Below, piece by piece: positions 13,226 through 18,820 of a stretch of 18,820 nt of DNA. Both the position numbers and the translations under genes were made by a program. The stretch spans positions 1-18,820 of the forward strand of contig JAWVZU010000041.1 in NCBI GenBank assembly GCA_033722075.1, given 5' to 3'. The notes below the pieces were generated by a model. That model searched no databases, was not told the DNA's origin, and saw only the letters and a list, made by a program, of their open reading frames with translations. Each line of letters starts with the position of its first letter. Position 1 is the stretch's first letter. Origin of the DNA: JAWVZU01 sp033722075 (GTDB lineage Bacteria > Pseudomonadota > Gammaproteobacteria > Xanthomonadales > SZUA-38).

Positions 13226-14911
13226 ATGAGCGAAGAAGGTCTGGTGCCGGAACTGAAAGACGGCAAGATGAAGTGTTCCGATCTCTTTATCAAAGCGCTG
13301 GAAAATGAGGGGGTCGAGTACATTTTCGGCGTTCCCGGCGAGGAAAACCTGGATTTCCTGGAATCCCTGCGAACGTCCAGCATCAAGCTCGTTCTGACCC
13401 GCCACGAGCAGGGCGCCGGATTCATGGCAGCGACCTATGGCCGTCTGACCGGGCATACCGGCGTCTGCCTTGCGACGCTCGGTCCGGGCGCCACCAATTT
13501 CGTCACTGCAAGCTGTTACGCCCAGTTGGGGGCAATGCCGATGATGATGATCACCGGCCAGAAACCGGTCAAGAAATCCAAGCAGGGCCGTTTTCAGATC
13601 GTCGAAACGGTGCCCATGTTCACCCCCATCACCAAGTTCGCCAAGCAGATCGTCAACGCCAATACGGTGCCGTCGCTGGTTCGGGAGGCGTTTCGGCTCG
13701 CCGAGGAGGAACGACCGGGGGCGGTCAACCTCGAGCTGCCGGAAGACATCGCGCACGAGTACGCTGACCAGACCCAGGTCTATACGCGGCGGGTCCCACG
13801 TCGACCGCACGCCGACGAAAAAGCGATCGAACAGGCGATCAAGATGATCCGTGCGGCCAAGCGACCGCTGCTCCTGGTCGGGGCCGGGGCGAACCGCAAG
13901 CGCATCATGACCGCGCTACGGGAGTTCGTCGATCACACGGGAATTCCCTTTTTCAACACGCAGATGGGGAAAGGGGTGCTGAGCGAACGCCACGATCTGT
14001 TCATCGGCACCGCCGCCCTGTCGGACACGGATTACGTACACTGCGCGATCGACCGCGCCGACCTGATCATCAACGCGGGCCACGATGTCGTCGAGAAGCC
14101 GCCGTTCTTCATGGAGCACGGGGGCATGAAGGTCATCCATATCAATTTCAAGGAGGCCGAAGTCGACGCGGTCTACTTTCCGCAGCTCGAAGTCATCGGC
14201 GATATTGCGGACTCGTTCCAGGAAATCACCAAGGACCTGGAGCCCAACCCGGAGTGGGATTTCGACTATTTCATGCGGGTCGCCGAGCAGGTCCACAAGT
14301 CGATGGATGCAGGTGAAGACAACCCCGATTATCCGCTCAAGCCGCAGCGGGTGGTCGCTGACGTGCGCCGCGCCATGCCGGACGACGGGATCATCGCCCT
14401 GGACAACGGGATGTACAAGATCTGGTTTGCGCGCAACTACCGGGCCTACCAGGCCAACACCATCCTGCTGGACAACGCGCTGGCGACCATGGGGGCCGGT
14501 CTGCCCTCGGCGATGATGGCGGCCATGCTATATCCCGAGCGCAAGGTCATGGCCATCGCCGGCGACGGCGGTTTCATGATGAACAGCCAGGAGATCGAGA
14601 CCGCGGTCCGCTACAAGCTCAATCTCGTCGTGCTGATTCTCCGCGACGATGCCTACGGACTGATCAAGTGGAAACAGACCGGCGGCGGCTTCCCGAGCTG
14701 GGGTCTGGATTACGGCAACCCGGATTTCGTCAAGTATGCCGAGGCCTATGGGGCTCGCGGACACCGGGTGGAGTCTACGGAGGGCTTTCTGCCGCTCCTC
14801 CAGGAGTGCCTCGACGAAGAGGGCGTCGACCTGATCGACTGCCCCGTGGACTACTCGGAGAACGTCAAGGTCCTGATCGAGGAACTGAGCCAGAAGGTCT
14901 GTCTGCTTTAG
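13226..14911 (+). CDS. Acetolactate synthase, catabolic (AlsS-like) type, ThDP-dependent
   Basis: A 561-residue thiamine-diphosphate enzyme that should join two pyruvates into 2-acetolactate with loss of CO2. The catalytic glutamate E61 is in RHEQGAG, the cofactor motif starts with GDGG at 446-449, and RDDAYG at 473-478 closes it. The anabolic AHAS motif RFDDRVTG is absent; in its place is a GHDVVEKPPFF stretch that resembles Bacillus AlsS. No ilvH-like small-subunit gene follows. Both points suggest the FAD-independent catabolic type that feeds acetoin/butanediol, but no acetolactate decarboxylase gene is visible here. AlsS has asparagine where R473 stands, which is unusual. The ATG at 13226 is chosen over an in-frame ATG at 13193 because GAGGAAGGG lies directly upstream. 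Another ThDP decarboxylase or carboligase role is possible. Confidence 0.8.
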   Translation: MSEEGLVPELKDGKMKCSDLFIKALENEGVEYIFGVPGEENLDFLESLRTSSIKLVLTRHEQGAGFMAATYGRLTGHTGVCLATLGPGATNFVTASCYAQLGAMPMMMITGQKPVKKSKQGRFQIVETVPMFTPITKFAKQIVNANTVPSLVREAFRLAEEERPGAVNLELPEDIAHEYADQTQVYTRRVPRRPHADEKAIEQAIKMIRAAKRPLLLVGAGANRKRIMTALREFVDHTGIPFFNTQMGKGVLSERHDLFIGTAALSDTDYVHCAIDRADLIINAGHDVVEKPPFFMEHGGMKVIHINFKEAEVDAVYFPQLEVIGDIADSFQEITKDLEPNPEWDFDYFMRVAEQVHKSMDAGEDNPDYPLKPQRVVADVRRAMPDDGIIALDNGMYKIWFARNYRAYQANTILLDNALATMGAGLPSAMMAAMLYPERKVMAIAGDGGFMMNSQEIETAVRYKLNLVVLILRDDAYGLIKWKQTGGGFPSWGLDYGNPDFVKYAEAYGARGHRVESTEGFLPLLQECLDEEGVDLIDCPVDYSENVKVLIEELSQKVCLL

Positions 14912-14945
14912 CCTGAATATTGCACAAGTTTAGGGGACCACATCG

Positions 14946-16565
14946 ATGGGTAAGCGCAGCCATGATCAGACCGGCTACTTCCGGCTGATTGATCCGGTCC
15001 TCAACAAGTCGACCGGGTTCACCGAGGAAGAGCGTGATCGCCATCATCTGCGCGGATTGCTGCCGCCGCGGCAATTCACCCTGGAGCAGCAGAAGAAGCG
15101 CGTGCTGGCCAATCTTCGGCGTAAGGAATCGCCGATCGAGAAGTACATCTATCTCCAGGGGCTGCAGGACCGCAACGAGACCCTGTTCTTCCGCACCGTC
15201 GTCGATCACATCGAAGAGATCATGCCGCTCATCTATACCCCGACGGTGGGGCAGGCGTGCCGCGAATTCGCGGCGATCTTCCGCCGGCCGCGCGGTCTCT
15301 ACGTGACCGCCGAGGATCGGGGGCGTATCGCCGGGATTCTCGCCAACTGGCCGGAAACGGATGTGCGGATCATCGTTGTCACAGACGGGGAGCGCATCCT
15401 CGGTCTCGGTGATCTGGGCGCAAACGGCATGGGCATTCCGGTTGGCAAGCTGGCCCTTTATGTCGCCTGCGCCGGCATCGAACCGAGCCATTGCCTGCCC
15501 ATCCAGCTGGATGTCGGCACCGAAAACGCTGCGCTGCGTGAGGACCCGCTGTATCTGGGTCTGCAGCGGGCGCGCCTGCGAGGTGAGGACTACGATTCGC
15601 TGGTCGATGAGCTCATGCAGGCGTGCCAGGAAGTGTTCCCGGGCGTACTGGTGCAGTTCGAGGATTTCGTCACGCCCAACGCCTACAAACTGCTGGGCCG
15701 CTACCGGGACCGGATACTCTGTTTCAACGACGATATCCAGGGCACGGCGGCGGTGGCACTCGCCGGCGTCTACGCCGCCACCCGGATCAGCGGTGTGCCC
15801 TTCCGAGATCAGAAGATCCTGTTTCTCGGGGCCGGATCGGCGGCCACCGGCATTGCCGACCTGATCGTGCCGGCGCTGGTGCGGGAAGGGCGTTCCGAGG
15901 CCGAGGCCCGGCAACGCCTGTGGTTCTGCAATTCCCAGGGCCTGTTGACCGCGTCCTCGGAGCGCATCGCGGACCATAACCGACCCTATGCGCACGACGC
16001 GCCTTCCATGACTTTTCTCGAAGCGTTGGACTTTGTGAAACCGACGGCATTGATCGGCGCGACCGGTCGTCCCGGAACGTTCACTGAAGAAGCCTTAAAA
16101 AAGATGGCGTCGATCAACGAGCAACCGGTCATCTTTGCACTGTCCAACCCGACATCGAATGCGGAATGCACCGCGCAGGAGGCGTACGAGTGGACCGGGG
16201 GGCGGGCAGTCTTTGCCAGCGGCAGTCCCTTCGGTATGGTCGAGTTCGATGGGCAGAGCTTTCGCCCTGGGCAAGGCAACAACGCCTATATCTTCCCGGG
16301 CATCGGACTGGGCGCCATCGCGTGTGGGGCCCGGCACCTGAATGACAACATGTTCATGGCCGCATCGCAGGCCCTGGCCGAAGCGGTCACCGAAGATTCC
16401 CTGGCCCGTGGCGCCATTTATCCGCCACTGCCGGACATCCGGCGCGTGTCATTGGCCATTGCCGTGGCCGTGGCACAGCAGGCCGTCGCCGATGGCGAAG
16501 CCGAGGTGGATTGCAGCGACTGGCACGGCAAGATCGAAGCAATGATGTACGATCCGAAATACTGA
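14946..16565 (+). CDS. maeA: Malate dehydrogenase (oxaloacetate-decarboxylating), malic enzyme
   Basis: A 539-residue malic enzyme of the long (ME2/MaeA) type, which converts malate to pyruvate, CO2 and a reduced nicotinamide cofactor. The catalytic tyrosine Y97 is in IYTPTVG and the lysine K168 in PVGKLALY. Metal ligands E239 and D240 are in FEDF and D263 is in NDDIQGT. The dinucleotide-binding loop GAGSAATG is at 295-302. Spacing matches human ME2 (Y112, K183, E255, D256, D279) within one residue. NAD is the likelier cofactor for this type, but the sequence alone does not settle it. AGGGGA at 14932-14937 with an 8-base spacer fixes the start. The gene lies 34 bp after acetolactate synthase, another pyruvate enzyme, and 18 bp before sdhC, so all may be on one transcript. 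Confidence 0.94.
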   Translation: MGKRSHDQTGYFRLIDPVLNKSTGFTEEERDRHHLRGLLPPRQFTLEQQKKRVLANLRRKESPIEKYIYLQGLQDRNETLFFRTVVDHIEEIMPLIYTPTVGQACREFAAIFRRPRGLYVTAEDRGRIAGILANWPETDVRIIVVTDGERILGLGDLGANGMGIPVGKLALYVACAGIEPSHCLPIQLDVGTENAALREDPLYLGLQRARLRGEDYDSLVDELMQACQEVFPGVLVQFEDFVTPNAYKLLGRYRDRILCFNDDIQGTAAVALAGVYAATRISGVPFRDQKILFLGAGSAATGIADLIVPALVREGRSEAEARQRLWFCNSQGLLTASSERIADHNRPYAHDAPSMTFLEALDFVKPTALIGATGRPGTFTEEALKKMASINEQPVIFALSNPTSNAECTAQEAYEWTGGRAVFASGSPFGMVEFDGQSFRPGQGNNAYIFPGIGLGAIACGARHLNDNMFMAASQALAEAVTEDSLARGAIYPPLPDIRRVSLAIAVAVAQQAVADGEAEVDCSDWHGKIEAMMYDPKY

Positions 16566-16583
16566 AGAAAACGACGAAGGCCG

Positions 16584-16967
16584 ATGAATCAGAGACCACT
16601 CTCACCGCACTTGCAGGTCTATAAACCGCAACTCACCTCGGTGCTATCCATTACCCACCGGGCGACCGGCATCGTGCTTGCCGGCGGCGCCCTGCTGGCC
16701 GTTTATTGGCTTTACGCTCTGGCCAGCGGTGCTTCTGCCTATGCCGAGGCGCAGGCGTTGCTCGCATCGTGGTTTGGAAAGCTCGTCCTGATGGGCATGA
16801 TGTTTGCCCTGTTCTATCACCTGCTGAACGGAATCCGGCACCTGTTCTGGGATGCCGGGCACGGACTGGAGCTCAAGTCGGCCTATCAGACCGGGTGGGC
16901 CGTGGTGATTCTCAGCGCCATCCTGACGCTTGGGTCGTGGGCGTTCATCCTGGGAGGTTTGCGATGA
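16584..16967 (+). CDS. sdhC: Succinate dehydrogenase cytochrome b556 subunit SdhC
   Basis: A 127-residue inner-membrane subunit of succinate dehydrogenase (complex II), with three hydrophobic segments near residues 28-50, 62-85 and 103-125. It opens with RPLSPHLQVYKPQL, typical of SdhC. SITHR at 22-26 fits the quinone-site region of helix I. H79 in FYHLLNGIRHLFWD aligns with the heme b ligand H84 of E. coli SdhC. It anchors SdhAB to the membrane and helps pass electrons to ubiquinone. A GAAGG stretch lies 3 bases before the ATG. The gene overlaps sdhD as ATGA. Confidence 0.94.
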   Translation: MNQRPLSPHLQVYKPQLTSVLSITHRATGIVLAGGALLAVYWLYALASGASAYAEAQALLASWFGKLVLMGMMFALFYHLLNGIRHLFWDAGHGLELKSAYQTGWAVVILSAILTLGSWAFILGGLR

Positions 16968-17344
16968 GACTGGTTCATCCCCTGGCAACTGCCCGCGGAA
17001 AGGGGCCGGCGAAATCCGGCGTCGAGCACTGGTGGATGCAGCGCCTGACGGCGATCGCGCTGGTCCCGCTGATGATTTGGTTCGTCAGCGCCATGGCCGG
17101 CCTGGCCGGCGCGAGCCACGAGGACGCCACCATCTGGCTGACGGACCCGCTCAATGCTGCGCTGATGATCGCCTTCATCGTCGCAGCCTTTCACCATGCC
17201 CAGCTGGGGCTGCAGGTGGTCATCGAGGACTACATTCATGGCCCGCTATGGGAATACGGGCTGCTCATCAGCGTGAAGCTGCTGGCCATTCTGGCGACCA
17301 TCGTCGCCGTACTCTCGATCCTGAGAGTCATGTTCGGAGGTTGA
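16964..17344 (+). CDS. sdhD: Succinate dehydrogenase hydrophobic membrane anchor SdhD
   Basis: A 126-residue second membrane anchor of complex II, with three hydrophobic segments near residues 28-50, 64-87 and 98-122. The stretch FHHAQLGLQVVIEDYIH (about 76-92) is typical of the alphaproteobacterial/mitochondrial kind of SdhD. Its aspartate-tyrosine pair (D89-Y90) fits the quinone-binding site. The start at 16964 overlaps the sdhC stop by 4 bp and is preceded by GGGAGG (16952-16957). The frame is open upstream to 16706, but that part runs inside sdhC and is not used. The next gene, sdhA, begins 4 bp downstream of the stop. Confidence 0.93.
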   Translation: MRLVHPLATARGKGPAKSGVEHWWMQRLTAIALVPLMIWFVSAMAGLAGASHEDATIWLTDPLNAALMIAFIVAAFHHAQLGLQVVIEDYIHGPLWEYGLLISVKLLAILATIVAVLSILRVMFGG

Positions 17345-17348
17345 AAGC

Positions 17349-18820
17349 ATGGAAGCCTATCCACTGACGAAACACCAGTACGACGTCATCGTCATCGGCG
17401 CCGGCGGCGCCGGACTGCGGGCCACGTTCGGCCTGGCCGCCACCGGTCTCAAGACCGGCTGCATCACCAAGGTGTTTCCCACCCGCAGCCATACCGTGGC
17501 GGCTCAAGGGGGCATGAGTGCGGCGCTTGGCAACATGGGTGAAGACGACTGGCGCTGGCACATGTACGACACGATCAAGGGTTCGGACTGGCTTGGGGAC
17601 CAGGACGCCATCGAGTACATGTGCCGCGAGGCCATTCCCTCGGTCATCGAGCTGGAGCATTACGGGGTTCCGTTCTCGCGTACCGAAGAGGGCAAGATCT
17701 ACCAGCGCCCCTTCGGCGGCATGACCACCCACTTCGGCAAGGGAACTGCGCAGCGAACCTGTGCCGCCGCGGACCGGACCGGTCACGCCATTCTCCACAC
17801 CCTGTATCAGCAATCGATCAAGCACGACGCGACTTTCTTCATCGAATACTTCGCGATCGACCTGGTCATGGACGAGGACGGTGCCTGTCGGGGGGTACTC
17901 GCCCTGGACATGGAGACGGGAACCATGCACCTGTTCCAGTCCCATGCGGTGATACTCGCTACCGGTGGCTACGGACGCTGCTATTTCTCCTGTACTTCGG
18001 CCCACACCTGTACCGGCGACGGCAATGGCATGGTGGTTCGCGCGGGTCTCCCGCTGCAGGACATGGAGTTCGTCCAGTTCCACCCGACCGGCGTGTACCG
18101 CGCCGGGGTGCTGATTACCGAAGGCGTGCGAGGCGAGGGCGGCTATCTCCTGAATTCGGAAGGGGAGCGCTTCATGGAGCGCTATGCCCCGAACGCCAAG
18201 GACCTGGCCTCGCGCGACGTGGTCAGTCGGGCCATGACCATGGAGATCCGGGAAGGCCGGGGGGTCGGCGACAAGGCCGACCACATCCATCTCAAGCTCA
18301 GCCACCTCGGCTCCGATGTGATCAATGAACGGCTCCCCGGCATTGCCGAGACCGCCAAGGTCTTCGGTGGTGTGGATGTCACCAAGGACCCGATTCCGGT
18401 GCTGCCGACGGTGCATTACAACATGGGCGGCATACCGACCAACTATCACGGCGAGGTGGTGAAGTTGCACGACGGTGATCCGGAAACGGTGGTCCCCGGA
18501 TTGTTTGCCATCGGCGAGGCCGGCTGCGTCTCGGTGCATGGGGCCAATCGACTGGGGTCGAATTCGCTTCTGGACCTGATCGTGTTCGGCCGGGCGGTCG
18601 CCAAGCGTTGCAAGGAGATCATCAGTCCGGAGCAGTCGCACCCGCGTCCACCGGAGGCGGAGATCGAACGGATCCTCATCGAGTTCGACCAGATCCGCTA
18701 TGCCGACGGCGACACGCCGACGGCGGTCATCCGGGAAAACATGCAGCAGACCATGCAGAAGGACGCCGCGGTGTTCCGTACCGAAGAGTCCCTCGCCAGC
18801 GGTTGTGAGGGCATGGCCGA
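17349..18820 (+). CDS. sdhA: Succinate dehydrogenase flavoprotein subunit SdhA (3' end outside window)
   Basis: The first 490 residues of SdhA, open to the window edge; the full protein is usually near 590-600 residues. SdhA oxidises succinate to fumarate with covalently bound FAD in the TCA cycle and respiratory chain. It shows the FAD dinucleotide motif VIGAGGAGLRA (15-25) and H48 in TRSHTVAAQGG, the residue that carries FAD. Further stretches are the active-site FHPTG, the RGEGG segment, HYNMGGIPTN, and HGANRLGSNSLLDL. The stretch CYFSCTSAHTCTGDG is of the mitochondrial/alphaproteobacterial kind. The ATG at 17349 has GGAGG at 17336-17340 with an 8-base spacer. sdhB is expected next but lies outside the window. 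Confidence 0.96.
   Translation, partial: MEAYPLTKHQYDVIVIGAGGAGLRATFGLAATGLKTGCITKVFPTRSHTVAAQGGMSAALGNMGEDDWRWHMYDTIKGSDWLGDQDAIEYMCREAIPSVIELEHYGVPFSRTEEGKIYQRPFGGMTTHFGKGTAQRTCAAADRTGHAILHTLYQQSIKHDATFFIEYFAIDLVMDEDGACRGVLALDMETGTMHLFQSHAVILATGGYGRCYFSCTSAHTCTGDGNGMVVRAGLPLQDMEFVQFHPTGVYRAGVLITEGVRGEGGYLLNSEGERFMERYAPNAKDLASRDVVSRAMTMEIREGRGVGDKADHIHLKLSHLGSDVINERLPGIAETAKVFGGVDVTKDPIPVLPTVHYNMGGIPTNYHGEVVKLHDGDPETVVPGLFAIGEAGCVSVHGANRLGSNSLLDLIVFGRAVAKRCKEIISPEQSHPRPPEAEIERILIEFDQIRYADGDTPTAVIRENMQQTMQKDAAVFRTEESLASGCEGMA

Noticed and set aside
17328..18641. 437-codon minus-strand open frame opposite sdhA
   Set aside because: It is a shadow of the sdhA codon pattern; the plus strand encodes all expected SdhA motifs without interruption.
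1..18820. Mobile elements, CRISPR repeats, tRNA or rRNA genes
   Set aside because: I saw no transposase or integrase, no spaced direct repeats, and no tRNA-like cloverleaf in the short gaps; nearly all bases are accounted for by metabolic genes.

Overview
The window is GC-rich, gene-dense chromosomal DNA that looks like a gammaproteobacterium. The best clues are hda beside an AI-2E-type permease and a CDP-alcohol phosphatidyltransferase, a fused aspartate kinase/diaminopimelate decarboxylase, and the MurD2-MurL pair known from Xanthomonas. I would place it in or near Xanthomonadales/Chromatiales, but the sequence alone does not fix the taxon. All genes read as housekeeping or metabolic. I see no insertion sequence, prophage, CRISPR array, tRNA or rRNA, and no gap between genes reaches 300 bp.

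Left part (1-5353). The end of a CDP-alcohol phosphatidyltransferase gene, an AI-2E-type permease and hda run rightward with 4-bp overlaps. Convergent to hda lie amrA and amrB, overlapping each other by 8 bp. The radical SAM gene amrS is divergent from them across a 66-bp gap. Together these three are a complete AmmeMemoRadiSam set, a conserved trio with no settled function that I know of. A small exported glycine-zipper protein and a clear intrinsic terminator close this part.

Middle part (5403-10615). Three overlapping genes encode the lysine-pathway fusion enzyme, MurL and MurD2. MurD2 adds L-Glu to UDP-MurNAc-L-Ala and MurL then inverts that residue to D-Glu, which replaces the usual glutamate racemase plus MurD route. 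The fusion enzyme carries the first and last steps of the aspartate-to-lysine route, and its decarboxylase half consumes meso-diaminopimelate, the usual third residue of the Gram-negative stem peptide. The block therefore centres on stem-peptide amino acids.

Right part (10616-18820). A class II DAHP synthase (entry to the aromatic pathway) is followed by egtD (histidine trimethylation for ergothioneine). Next come a catabolic-type acetolactate synthase behind a structured leader, a malic enzyme, and sdhC-sdhD-sdhA of succinate dehydrogenase, the last cut by the window end. Malic enzyme and sdhC are only 18 bp apart and may share a transcript. Acetolactate synthase and malic enzyme both act around pyruvate, and SDH and malic enzyme both act around C4 acids.

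Nothing here is clearly a new system. The items most worth a second look are the MurL-MurD2 block fused to lysine metabolism, the split AmmeMemoRadiSam locus, egtD without a neighbouring egtB, and the hairpin just before the acetolactate synthase ribosome binding site.
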